Shown in pieces: positions 7,542 to 15,484 of a DNA stretch of 47,847 nucleotides. The notes beneath the pieces were generated by a model. That model saw only the letters and a program-made list of their open reading frames with translations. It was not told where the DNA came from and did not search any database. Both the position numbers and the translations under genes were made by a program. Numbering within the stretch: position 1 is the stretch's first letter; each line of letters begins with the position of its first letter. Where the stretch lies: the NCBI RefSeq assembly GCF_002000365.1, contig NZ_MVBK01000048.1:2309-50155 (forward strand). The letters run 5' to 3'. Origin of the DNA: Thioalkalivibrio denitrificans. Lineage in GTDB: Bacteria > Pseudomonadota > Gammaproteobacteria > Ectothiorhodospirales > Ectothiorhodospiraceae.

Positions 7542-8846
7542 TCATTGTCCATTGGCGCGCATCTGTGCCGCGAGCCCGGCCAGATGAGCGGCGTCTCCAT
7601 CCAGATCATCGAAGGCATAGGGATTGAGAAACTGGCGCCCCCACAGCAAGGAGCGGTCGGTAGCCGTGAGTTGCGCGGCCTCGCACACTTCGTCCCAGTA
7701 TTTGCCCAGGGCGAGCAACTGCGTCTCGATCAGGGCCAACGCCTCCTGACGCGAGAGCAGGAAATGATGGGCGCCTTCCAGGCAGGCCGAGAGGCGACTA
7801 TGGCGTTCCTGGCCGTGAATCAACATGGCCTGGGTGGCCTCGTTGCCTGTACGTGCCTGGGGGCAGATGTCATAGGCAGGTGTCAGGGTCAGCATCTGGC
7901 CGTCCCAAAAGGCGGCATGGTTGCGGGCGTGATCGTCGGTATTGCCGCAGAGAATATTGAACACCAGGCGGCCGAACAGTTCGCGCAACGTGGCTGCAGG
8001 GCGGGTGAAGCGGTGGCGCACGATCTCCGCCAGATCCTCGTAGCTGGCATAGCGCGCCATCATCTCGTCCAGGCCGAACAGGGTCAGGGCAGACACTATC
8101 GCCCGGCGCTGCCAGCCAGCCCCTGTGAACACGCGGTCGAAGCGCTCGATGAGCAGCACCTCCTTGCCTGCCACCCAGGCCAGGGAGACCGGCGCCACGT
8201 TCAGGCCCGCCTTCTCAGCCAGGCACATGGCGACAAACTCCGCCTTGACCACGCTGTAGAGATCGGTAGTGGAGGAAAACTTGGCGATGTATTTGTGCTG
8301 GTCGCTTTCGACCTGCGCCTTGGGGCGGGCGCCGCCGATGGAGCTTCCGTGGAACAGGGCCTGATCCAGCTCCGGCGTCAGTGGAATGCCCTTTTCCACC
8401 CGCTCAGCCGAGGCCAGCAGCTCGGCCAGCGTCGCGCCGGGCGCGCCACGAGGGACGTATTCGGTGGGTGAGTGCTGGAAATCCAGCGCGCCGATCCGAT
8501 CTGAGCCAGACTCCAGCAGGTAGGTCAACTCGTGGAGTTGAGCGCTGTCCGCCTTGAGCCCCTTCACACCCAGCAAGCGGTTGATCACCACCCGCCGTCC
8601 CCAAGCGTCCGGGGCTGCGTCGCGCAGGCAGCTGGGCATGCTCAAGCCCGGCAGCAGCGGCAAGGCGCCGGGCTGTAACGGCAGCTCCGGCGCGTACAGG
8701 GCCATGGCATCTGCGCGGGCCAGATAGCTCTTGCCATAGTTGAAGATCAGCTGTCCGTCGCTGGCGGCCAGCCTGCCCGCCACCACGGGCTCGGTGGCGC
8801 CGGGCAGCCAGACCCAGACGTAGGCCTCACGGTGATCAGAAGTCAT
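7542..8846 (-). CDS. hipA: HipA-family serine/threonine kinase toxin
   Basis: 434 residues, the usual HipA length (~440). Recognisable parts: the N-terminal subdomain (LPLQPGALPLLPGL), the G-rich loop SIGGARPKAQV (~210), the ATP-binding lysine in KYIAKFSS, the catalytic loop CGNTDDHARNHA (~325), and the metal-binding AYDICP. By family knowledge HipA phosphorylates an aminoacyl-tRNA synthetase (GltX in E. coli), causing growth arrest; all key residues are present. The start at 8846 is the second of two adjacent ATGs overlapping the hipB stop, so translation is coupled. Confidence 0.92.
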   Translation of the reverse strand: MTSDHREAYVWVWLPGATEPVVAGRLAASDGQLIFNYGKSYLARADAMALYAPELPLQPGALPLLPGLSMPSCLRDAAPDAWGRRVVINRLLGVKGLKADSAQLHELTYLLESGSDRIGALDFQHSPTEYVPRGAPGATLAELLASAERVEKGIPLTPELDQALFHGSSIGGARPKAQVESDQHKYIAKFSSTTDLYSVVKAEFVAMCLAEKAGLNVAPVSLAWVAGKEVLLIERFDRVFTGAGWQRRAIVSALTLFGLDEMMARYASYEDLAEIVRHRFTRPAATLRELFGRLVFNILCGNTDDHARNHAAFWDGQMLTLTPAYDICPQARTGNEATQAMLIHGQERHSRLSACLEGAHHFLLSRQEALALIETQLLALGKYWDEVCEAAQLTATDRSLLWGRQFLNPYAFDDLDGDAAHLAGLAAQMRANGQ

Positions 8847-9168
8847 CATCGACCGCCGTGGCTGCCGGACGCACCGCCTTGGGCAGCAAAGCCAGCTTGT
8901 CGTCCAGCCGCTCGTGCTGGCGGGGCAGCCCCGCCATATCCGCCTCGAACAGCGGCACCCCCACCAGCGCGGCCACCTCGAACACCAGCCCGATGGCGCA
9001 ACCCGGGTCGCCCTTTTCAATCTTCTGCAAGGTGGCACGGGCGATACCTGCCCGCTCCGCCAGCGCGTGCTCGCTCCATCGGCGCTGCTTACGCCCCATA
9101 CGGATCTGCTTGCCCAGCAGGGACAGCGCCTCGCGGCTGTACTTGGAATAGGTTCTGGCTGCAGTCAT
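8836..9168 (-). CDS. hipB: HipB-family XRE antitoxin
   Basis: 110 residues with a Cro/C1 helix-turn-helix (LGKQIRMGRKQ, HALAERAGIARATLQKIEKG). It precedes and overlaps hipA, as in all hipBA operons. HipB neutralises HipA and represses the operon. The internal ATG at 9168 is chosen because the alternative ATG at 9210 lies inside the operator palindromes. The C-terminal tail (PAATAVDDDF) is disordered-looking, typical of HipB. Confidence 0.88.
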   Translation of the reverse strand: MTAARTYSKYSREALSLLGKQIRMGRKQRRWSEHALAERAGIARATLQKIEKGDPGCAIGLVFEVAALVGVPLFEADMAGLPRQHERLDDKLALLPKAVRPAATAVDDDF

Positions 9169-9175
9169 TCCGGTC

Positions 9176-9220
9176 GGCCATCTAATGTGGATGGCCACCA
9201 AGTTGGCCATTTGGTTACCA
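9176..9220. promoter_or_regulatory. hipBA operator with alternating GGCCAT half-sites
   Basis: GGCCATC (9176-9182) pairs with GATGGCC (9190-9196); ATGGCCA (9191-9197) pairs with TGGCCAT (9204-9210); TGGTTACCA (9212-9220) is a further palindrome. The half-sites overlap immediately upstream of the hipB start, the expected location for HipB binding. Confidence 0.75.
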
Positions 9221-9381
9221 TGTGGCTATTTTTATAGGCAATCTACCGACGACAGTCAATTAATAATGACTGCACCGACAGGCAAGAAAGCCTTTTATGG
9301 ATATTATTATGGTCATATCTTGGATTGAGGGATCGCGTGGTTCGACCGGTTACCCCCGTTATCCGTGGAGCAGCGCTAGAT

Positions 9382-9439
9382 TGGGTGTAAATAGGCGTTT
9401 TAATGGATGTAGATCGAAAATGGGTGTAATTGGGTGTAA
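9382..9439 (+). promoter_or_regulatory. Three TGGGTGTAA iterons upstream of fic
   Basis: TGGGTGTAA occurs at 9382-9390, 9421-9429 and 9431-9439, the last two directly repeated. The final copy ends 9 nt before the fic ATG, which has no Shine-Dalgarno sequence. The iterons are probably binding sites for the C-terminal winged helix of the Fic protein or another regulator. Confidence 0.6.
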
Positions 9440-9448
9440 CATTGGTTC

Positions 9449-10498
9449 ATGCTGCGAACCGACACCATCCAGATCACTCCCGAGATCCTGAGTCTCATCG
9501 CCAGGATCGACGAGTTCAAAGGCGCTTGGCGTGCCCTGGGCACACTCGCGCCCGACCGACTGTCGGCCCTGCGCCGCGTAGCCACCATCGAGAGCATCGG
9601 CTCCTCTACCCGCATCGAGGGTAGCAAGCTGTCCGACCGGGAGGTGGAGCAACTGCTGGCGAACCTGGAGATCAAGTCCCTCGCCACCCGCGACGAGCAG
9701 GAAGTGGCCGGCTACGCCGAGTTGATGGATTTGGTGTTCTCTTCTTGGCAGGACATCCCGTTCACCGAGAATCACATCAAGCAGTTACATCAGATCCTTC
9801 TGCGCTACAGCGAGAAGGACACCTGGCATCGAGGCCACTACAAGACCCACTCGAACAGCGTCACCGCCTTCGACGAAACCGGCGCACAGATCGGCGTCGT
9901 ATTTCAGACCACGTCACCCTTCGACACGCCCCGCCTGATGACGGAGCTGGTGGCCTGGGTGAACCAAGAGCGCGACGCGGCCCGATTGCACCCGCTGCTG
10001 AGCATCGCCCTGTGCGTCGTCGTGTTTCTGGAGATCCACCCCTTCCAGGACGGAAACGGTCGACTCTCCCGCGTGCTGACCACGCTCCTGCTTCTGCAGG
10101 CTGGTTATGCCTATGTGCCGTACAGCTCGCTGGAAAGTGTGATCGAACAGAGCAAGGAAGCCTACTACCTGGCGCTGCGGCAGACACAGGGAACGATCCG
10201 CACGGAATCGCCGAACTGGCAGCCGTGGTTGACGTACTTCCTGCGCTCCTTGGCCGAGCAGGTCCGACGCCTCGAGAAGAAGGTCGAGCGCGAAAAGATT
10301 GTGCTGGCAGCCATGCCCGAACTTCAGCTACAGATCGTCGAGTTCGCCCGCGAGCACGGTCGCGTCACCATGGGTGAGATCATCAAACTGACTGGGGCCA
10401 GCCGCAACACGCTCAAGCAGCATTTCCGGGCATTGGTCGAACGCGGCACGCTTGAGCAGCATGGCAGTGGCCGAGGAGTCTGGTACGACCTGCGCTGA
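9449..10498 (+). CDS. Fic-domain protein (AMP transferase) with C-terminal winged helix
   Basis: 349 residues. The canonical Fic motif HPFQDGNGR is intact near residue 196. An N-terminal inhibitory helix motif [S/T]-x3-E-G is visible as STRIEG (~residue 55), so this is a class II, self-inhibited Fic enzyme. The C-terminal ~70 residues form a winged helix (VTMGEIIKLTGASRNTLKQHF). Fic enzymes transfer AMP, or other NTP-derived groups, onto target hydroxyls; the target is unknown. Upstream iterons plus the DNA-binding domain suggest autoregulation. The ATG at 9449 lacks a clear ribosome site. Confidence 0.88.
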   Translation: MLRTDTIQITPEILSLIARIDEFKGAWRALGTLAPDRLSALRRVATIESIGSSTRIEGSKLSDREVEQLLANLEIKSLATRDEQEVAGYAELMDLVFSSWQDIPFTENHIKQLHQILLRYSEKDTWHRGHYKTHSNSVTAFDETGAQIGVVFQTTSPFDTPRLMTELVAWVNQERDAARLHPLLSIALCVVVFLEIHPFQDGNGRLSRVLTTLLLLQAGYAYVPYSSLESVIEQSKEAYYLALRQTQGTIRTESPNWQPWLTYFLRSLAEQVRRLEKKVEREKIVLAAMPELQLQIVEFAREHGRVTMGEIIKLTGASRNTLKQHFRALVERGTLEQHGSGRGVWYDLR

Positions 10499-10774
10499 AC
10501 GACTGCAACTGAACGACATAACACCGGTCGAGTACCGCCAGATCCACCCCCGGAAACCTCCAGTATTGCGTGGACCTGCACAGGGGGAGCTGACAATTCG
10601 CGACGAATCTCCCGCACCTGAATTCTCGATCGGGCAAAACGGACCGCCTGTCCCGGAAGTCACCCCTCCCCCATGACCTCTCTTGATATGTTGAACCGCA
10701 CACGCGGTCCGGCATGGTTCTGTTACGAGTGACGCCGCGCCTCCAGGGGCTGTCGATTCATATTCCGGTGAAAG

Positions 10775-11278
10775 ATGCCTGGTACGCATATCGATATCGA
10801 TGGACTCGCCGCCGAAGCGCTGGCTGCCTTCCCGCCACAGGGCGGAAACCGGGAGGCCGCGCTTCACTGCGCCCAGCGCAGGCTCTCGTCGCTGTTGGCC
10901 CGGGGGCGTCACGCCGGCGGTCCGTCAGGCGCAGACTCTGAGCAGGCGCTGCGGGAGCGGCTGAGCCGGGCCGTCGAGAACGCCCCTGCGCCCCCGAAAG
11001 CCGTGACTTCACGGGGGCCATCCCCATCGGCCCCCGGGCCCGTGGCGCCGTTATTCGGGGAGGAATACCTTAGAACCCTCGTGGGTGCGGCCTTCGCCGC
11101 CCCCATGGATGGCGGACGCGTGCGCTGGCGGGTCCTGGCGGACCGGGCGCGTCTGCGGCTGGAGCGGGCGGCGCGGGAGGCCGGCCTGGGCTGGTGGGCC
11201 CGGTTTCGGTTGCGCCGCAAGGTGGAAGTGCTGATCAGGGAGCAGCGCGACGCACTTGGGTATGGGGATAGGCATTGA
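10775..11278 (+). CDS. Hypothetical protein, first gene of a four-gene operon
   Basis: 167 residues with no recognised domain. A proline/alanine-rich linker (~70-90) separates two helical parts; the second is Arg/Leu-rich with a WWARFRLRRK amphipathic segment. Very high GC. Its stop overlaps the next gene by 4 nt (TTGA), so the two are translationally coupled. There is no signal peptide, so it is cytoplasmic or membrane-peripheral. Codon pattern and coupling support a real gene, but no function can be named. Confidence 0.6.
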   Translation: MPGTHIDIDGLAAEALAAFPPQGGNREAALHCAQRRLSSLLARGRHAGGPSGADSEQALRERLSRAVENAPAPPKAVTSRGPSPSAPGPVAPLFGEEYLRTLVGAAFAAPMDGGRVRWRVLADRARLRLERAAREAGLGWWARFRLRRKVEVLIREQRDALGYGDRH

Positions 11279-12096
11279 ATCCGTGGCTGACCGGGGTCCT
11301 GTGGGTGGCCCTGACCGCACCGGTGACCCAGCCTTGCCAGGACGTGGTGGCGCGTGCCGACGCGGCCGGAGATCCGCATGCCGCCGAACGGATCCTGGGC
11401 CACTGCCTTGCCGCGCCCGGCACCGCGGCGGATCGACTGCACGCCGTGCTGGCGCTGATCCGTCTGTCCGCGGACCGCGGAGATATGGCCAATGCCTGCC
11501 AACAGACGGCGAGGCTCCAGTTGATGCTGGAGGAACCCATCCCGGGGATCGAGGCGCAAGCGCGCTCCGCATTCGATCACGCGGTACGCCAGCATGGCTG
11601 TCGTTGCGACCGGGCATGGACCCTCGGGCACGTGGCGCACCCATGGCAGGCACCAGCGGATGGGACGCGCACCGTCGCACCTTCGTGGTTCGACGAAGGG
11701 ATCGATCAGCGCCTGATTCATATCTCGCGTGGCATGGTGGCCGGTGAATCCATCGAGGTCCTGGTCAACACCCGCCGGGGCATGGATCACCTGTGTGTAT
11801 TCAGGGACGGGACACCGGCGTTTGCGGAGTCCCGGGGCGCGGTGTCATCAGGTTTCGAGAGCGTGGAGACCTTTCACCGGCAGCCGGGGCCCGGCACCAT
11901 GGCGGTCATCCGGTGGCGAGCCGGGGCCCACGGGGAGGCCCTGCAGATCGTCGACCTCGGCGCCGGCGCTGCAGTGCTGGAGAGGCGCAGCAGCTGGCCG
12001 GTTGCATACACCATCTCGGACGGCCGTGTGGACTATGTGATTCACACCGAGCGGGACGGGCAGGGCGGGTTCCAGGCGATCGAGGGGCGATACTGA
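11275..12096 (+). CDS. Hypothetical, probably exported protein
   Basis: 273 residues starting at TTG, overlapping the preceding stop. The N-terminus (NPWLTGVLWVALTAPVTQ) is a plausible signal peptide, followed by several cysteines, suggesting a periplasmic disulfide protein. The second half contains beta-rich segments (ESIEVLVNTRRG, TMAVIRWRAG). No family recognised. The next gene, a lipoprotein, starts 3 nt after the stop. Confidence 0.6.
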   Translation: MNPWLTGVLWVALTAPVTQPCQDVVARADAAGDPHAAERILGHCLAAPGTAADRLHAVLALIRLSADRGDMANACQQTARLQLMLEEPIPGIEAQARSAFDHAVRQHGCRCDRAWTLGHVAHPWQAPADGTRTVAPSWFDEGIDQRLIHISRGMVAGESIEVLVNTRRGMDHLCVFRDGTPAFAESRGAVSSGFESVETFHRQPGPGTMAVIRWRAGAHGEALQIVDLGAGAAVLERRSSWPVAYTISDGRVDYVIHTERDGQGGFQAIEGRY

Positions 12097-12098
12097 CC

Positions 12099-12773
12099 AT
12101 GGCGGCGTCGGGCACCCATGGCTTGCGGTTCGCCCTGGCGCTGTTGTGTCTCCTGTGGCTGAGCGGGTGCGTGCCGGTCAGGGAGACGGTGGTGGTCATG
12201 CCCGCGATCGAGGGCGGCGTCGTGGACGAGTCCGGCGTCCCGGTCTCCCGCGCGCAGGTGGGGGTGGTTGGAGGCATGGCCTCGGGTGCGCCGCTGCCGG
12301 ATCTGGTGATGACAGAACCCGGTGGCCGCTTCACCTTCGGGCGGGTGGAGCAGATCCGTACCCGCGTGAAGCCCCCCATGGTGGGCGGGACGTATCGCAC
12401 CGCCATCCGCCTGCGGGCCAGGCATGGAGATTATGCGGACGGGTTTGCGGTGGTCGGATACGTGTTCCCGGGCCAGACCCAGGCGGGTGGTGTGCCGATC
12501 ATCCTTTTTCGGGAATGGGCGCCCCTGCCGGAGGAGCTCAAGACCTGTGAGCTGTACCCGGAGGAGCATTACGCCTACACCCTGGCCACGCGCCTGGAGG
12601 CATTGGTGGCGGCCCCGTGGTTTGTTGACTACGTCCGGGCTGACGACAACCGCCTCGGCGTGCTCCACGAGACCGTGTCGCTTACGCTGGAGCGGGCCGC
12701 CCGGCGTTGCGGTCATCCGCACGCCCTGACCCAGCCCTATGAGCGGGTGCTGGAACCCTTGTGGCGTCCCTGA
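12099..12773 (+). CDS. Lipoprotein with carboxypeptidase-regulatory-like N-terminal region
   Basis: 224 residues. The signal peptide ends in a good lipobox, LWLSGC, so a lipid-anchored envelope protein is expected. After it, EGGVVDESGVPVSRAQVGV through GGRFTFG reads like the beta-sandwich (CarboxypepD_reg/Kunitz-like plug) used in adhesins and receptors. The C-terminal half is unassigned. The start at 12099 has GAGGGG 11 nt upstream; the longer frame from 11793 overlaps the previous gene and is rejected. Third gene of the operon. Confidence 0.7.
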   Translation: MAASGTHGLRFALALLCLLWLSGCVPVRETVVVMPAIEGGVVDESGVPVSRAQVGVVGGMASGAPLPDLVMTEPGGRFTFGRVEQIRTRVKPPMVGGTYRTAIRLRARHGDYADGFAVVGYVFPGQTQAGGVPIILFREWAPLPEELKTCELYPEEHYAYTLATRLEALVAAPWFVDYVRADDNRLGVLHETVSLTLERAARRCGHPHALTQPYERVLEPLWRP

Positions 12774-12842
12774 TCTCTCGCGCGCGGCGGAGAATCCCGC
12801 CGCTGTCACTACCACGAAAACGAACACCGGAGTGCTGTAAAG

Positions 12843-14441
12843 ATGCCGATCACCATGCCGTTATTCGCCGAGCACAAGCGTGTGAGACCCCTGTTGCGCG
12901 TCTCGGCAAGGTTGCTTGGCTGTCTGTTGCCCGCCATCGCGGCGATGGCTCCGGCAACGGCGTCGCAATTGGCGATCTCCGAGGCCATTGCCGTGGCCCG
13001 CACGGTCAGCGAGCGCTTTGTTGAAGTGTGTCGTGACCACACGCCTGCGCAGTCGCGACGCCACGTGCTCGCCGATGATCGTTTTGCACCCTACGGGGAT
13101 CCCCAGGCGACGGCCCCGGGGGACGAACTGCACAGGATCGACAGCGCCTCCCTGTCGGCGTGGAATCTGAACCTGACCGTGAGGGTCAGCGAGCATCGGT
13201 GCCAGCTCGCGGTCTGGCCGAACGCGGATCGCGTGTATATGTTCCTGATTCCTCCCGTCAGCGCCTGGCCCGGCGTGCGCCTCAATCATGAGGGTGTTCC
13301 GGAGGGCGGGAGCATGAGTGACCTGCGGCAATACCGCTCCGACCCATGGGAGGCGGATGATCATTACCGGGTCGTGGAGATCATGCGGTTCGCCGGTGAC
13401 TCGGCGGTCATTGGAAAGTATCGGCGCGACCGGGCCCGGACGCAGGATCTCGTGAATAACCCGGGCGCCCGCTGGGAGGTGATCCGCGATGACGAGAGGA
13501 CCGCCGCCCAACAGCGCCTTCATGATCACCGGCTCCTGTTGATTCCCGCGCGCGACGGTGGGAGTGCGCCGGTGTTCCTGGAGTTTCACCCCAGGTTCTA
13601 CCTCTACAAGCATCGGGGCGAGGAGTCCCATCCGCTCTATTACGCCCATCAGATGGATGTGCTGATAGACGGGCAGGCGATCCCCGCCTTCGAGGCCTGT
13701 ACGGCGCGAACCGGCAACTGCGCCAGGAATGCGCAGCGTTTCCGCCTGACGCTCGATCGGGACTCGGCGGAGCGGATCATGAGCGGTCGCACGCTCACGC
13801 TGTATGCCAGAACCACCTTGGGGGAGGAGTTCGAGTTTCAGTTTGCCATGCAGGGGGCACGCGAGGCCCTCGGGCAGGCGAGAGTTCAGGTGATAGAGCG
13901 GTTTACCGAGCTGCTTGCCGCAGTCCGCCCGCCGCGCGCGACGCCGCCGCGACCCCGAGTCCCTGCCAATGCCTTCTCGGCGGACGATGCACGTTTCTGC
14001 GCGCGCGAGGCGCGGGCCACGGAGCGGGCGGCCGGTGCGCTCAGGGAGACCGAAGCGGGGCTCGAACACGAGCGCGCCCGGATCGAGACCGAGCGCAGCG
14101 CATTGAACCTCCTGGCGTCCCGTGCGCAAAGCGCGCAGCTGCGGGCGTCGTCGTGCCGGAACATGGGCGCCATGCAGGGGGGCGGCTGTTTCACCCAGCA
14201 GCAGCAGTACGAGCAGTTGCGTGGTGAATATGCAGACCGTGCACGGCGCCTGGACATGTCGGTGACCGACTTCAGTCGCCGGGTTCGTGCTGCGAACCGG
14301 GAAGAGGAGCGACTGAGTGCGCGTCTGGAGAGCTTTGATCGCCGCTGCATGTCCCGGGGACTGACCGAAGACCTCTATCGGCAGGTCTGCGTGGACGGGC
14401 CTGACGCCGGGTCGCGGTGGTGCGCCGGGTTTGATTTCTGA
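12843..14441 (+). CDS. Large exported protein with C-terminal coiled coil, unknown function
   Basis: 532 residues. A hydrophobic N-terminal region (LLGCLLPAIAAMAPATASQ) suggests a signal peptide. The central ~300 residues are unassigned mixed alpha/beta, followed by a proline-rich linker (PPRATPPRPRVP) and a coiled coil rich in Glu/Arg/Ala (~385-500) that contains cysteines (SSCRNMG, GGGCF) and a QQQQ run. It ends with a Cys-containing tail. It could organise a complex with the preceding lipoprotein. No homologue recognised. Last gene of the operon. Confidence 0.65.
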   Translation: MPITMPLFAEHKRVRPLLRVSARLLGCLLPAIAAMAPATASQLAISEAIAVARTVSERFVEVCRDHTPAQSRRHVLADDRFAPYGDPQATAPGDELHRIDSASLSAWNLNLTVRVSEHRCQLAVWPNADRVYMFLIPPVSAWPGVRLNHEGVPEGGSMSDLRQYRSDPWEADDHYRVVEIMRFAGDSAVIGKYRRDRARTQDLVNNPGARWEVIRDDERTAAQQRLHDHRLLLIPARDGGSAPVFLEFHPRFYLYKHRGEESHPLYYAHQMDVLIDGQAIPAFEACTARTGNCARNAQRFRLTLDRDSAERIMSGRTLTLYARTTLGEEFEFQFAMQGAREALGQARVQVIERFTELLAAVRPPRATPPRPRVPANAFSADDARFCAREARATERAAGALRETEAGLEHERARIETERSALNLLASRAQSAQLRASSCRNMGAMQGGGCFTQQQQYEQLRGEYADRARRLDMSVTDFSRRVRAANREEERLSARLESFDRRCMSRGLTEDLYRQVCVDGPDAGSRWCAGFDF

Positions 14442-14573
14442 GCCGTTCGGGCGGACCGCGGAAACGGGGGACAGACCACCGTTTTCCCGTTGAGGGGGAA
14501 GGCATGCCTCGGGAAAGGGACCGCGGCCGCTGCCACAGCACACGAAGCAACTGTGACCATTGTGTACCCCACG

Positions 14574-14594
14574 AAAAACCCGGCATGTGCCGGG
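14574..14594 (-). terminator. Terminator of the interrupted host tRNA-Lys
   Basis: On the minus strand CCCGGCA/TGCCGGG forms a short hairpin followed by TTTTT. It lies 22 nt past the 3' end of the tRNA-Lys fragment and in its orientation, so it was probably the native tRNA terminator. An outer ACGAA/TTCGT pair extends the stem. Confidence 0.75.
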
Positions 14595-14615
14595 CTTCGT
14601 AAGCGCTTGATTAAA

Positions 14616-14641
14616 TGGTGGGTCGTGTAGGACTCGAACCT
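14616..14641 (-). other. 3' fragment of host tRNA-Lys (left island junction)
   Basis: Read on the minus strand this is AGGTTCGAGTCC then TACACGACCCACCA: the T-loop, the 3' strand of the T-stem, the acceptor strand ACGACCC and an encoded CCA. The missing first 56 nt are at 47652-47707, where the acceptor starts GGGTCGT, its exact complement. Bases 14636-14641 (GAACCT) are the core shared with the right junction. Confidence 0.9.
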
Positions 14642-14718
14642 TTATCTTTACACGAAGTACCCGCGTTACACTGCGAAATCCAGTTAACCTAATGAATATA
14701 GCGAATAATTTAGCCATA

Positions 14719-14749
14719 TTGCCATATGCACATGTTGTGCGTATGGCAA
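14719..14749. repeat. Inverted repeat near the left island end
   Basis: TTGCCATATGCACA (14719-14732) and TGTGCGTATGGCAA (14736-14749) are inverted with one mismatch and a 3-nt spacer. It is about 80 bp inside the left junction and could be an accessory recombinase or excisionase site, or an operator. Otherwise 14642-15028 shows no supported gene. Confidence 0.55.
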
Positions 14750-15028
14750 AGATGAATGATGAAGAGGAACCTGTCTGAGGCTCGATGCTGAGAACATGGT
14801 TCTACCCTGGTCGGCAATTACGGGTACGTGGGGCCGCACGGGACCCTTCGCTCGGCGCGCTGCGCCCCGTCACTGGAAGCTGAGTCTGTCAGTAGGTGCC
14901 CCGAAGAACCAAGAATTTAGGACTAGTAAGGATCGTCGCGCAGAACGAGTCGCTCGAACGGGCGGCGGGTCCATAATACTTGGCGCAGTCAGGGTGCGTT
15001 TGTGCATCTTGATCCGTCACCCTTGGGG

Positions 15029-15352
15029 TCAATCACTCGTCTTTGCCAATGCCGATCTAGCCTTCGCGCGAGCCCTGAGGGATGCGCGCGAATAGGCAAG
15101 TACCAACTCAGCCAGTTCATCATCGTCCGCATAGAGGTACATTACCGGCACGTCGAGTACCGACGCTAGTCGCTGAGCCGTTCCATAGTCTGGTACGTGC
15201 GTGTGCCGCTCATATTGATTGATTCTTGCGCTCGCGCTAGACATGTCGATGCCTGCGCTAACCCCAAGTTCCTTTTGGGACAACCCCTTCGCAAGCCGAG
15301 CGTCTCGCAGTCTCTTGCCTACTGGCCCCTTAGAGTGACGTTCTAAGCCCAC
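15029..15352 (-). CDS. XRE-family helix-turn-helix regulator
   Basis: 107 residues. A Cro/C1-type helix-turn-helix (RLRDARLAKGLSQKELGV, INQYERHTHVPDYGTAQRLA) is followed by a short basic tail. The GTG start at 15352 has GGAG 7 nt upstream. It is divergent from the zinc-ribbon gene at 15485, and the intergenic region holds two perfect palindromes, so it probably represses itself and that gene. The pairing resembles defence loci guarded by a repressor, but that is inference. Confidence 0.8.
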   Translation of the reverse strand: MGLERHSKGPVGKRLRDARLAKGLSQKELGVSAGIDMSSASARINQYERHTHVPDYGTAQRLASVLDVPVMYLYADDDELAELVLAYSRASLRARAKARSALAKTSD

Positions 15353-15383
15353 AGCAAATCTCCGATCAATCGGTTGACTGTGG

Positions 15384-15438
15384 ACTCAGAGAGTCTGAGT
15401 TATCGGCTTGCTTGGATACTAAGGATTCCTTAGTATCC
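15384..15438. promoter_or_regulatory. Two perfect palindromes between divergent XRE and zinc-ribbon genes
   Basis: ACTCAGA (15384-15390) and TCTGAGT (15394-15400) pair across 3 nt. GGATACTAAGGA (15414-15425) and TCCTTAGTATCC (15427-15438) pair across one base. Both are perfect and lie in the 132-bp control region, so they are probable operators for the XRE protein. Confidence 0.75.
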
Positions 15439-15484
15439 ATCGGGCCGCACCCATGCTCGGGCGGCACTCGCTTGGCTTCAGACG

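Noticed and set aside
14571-14600. Terminator for the four-gene operon on the plus strand
   Set aside because: The T-run follows the hairpin only on the minus strand, so it fits the interrupted tRNA-Lys and not the plus-strand operon.
12861-14717. 618-codon frame on the minus strand
   Set aside because: It is the antisense shadow of the exported coiled-coil gene at 12843-14441, runs into the host tRNA terminator region and has no ribosome site or domain.
14796-15095. 99-codon frame near the left island end
   Set aside because: No domain or ribosome site, and it overlaps the XRE gene on the opposite strand.
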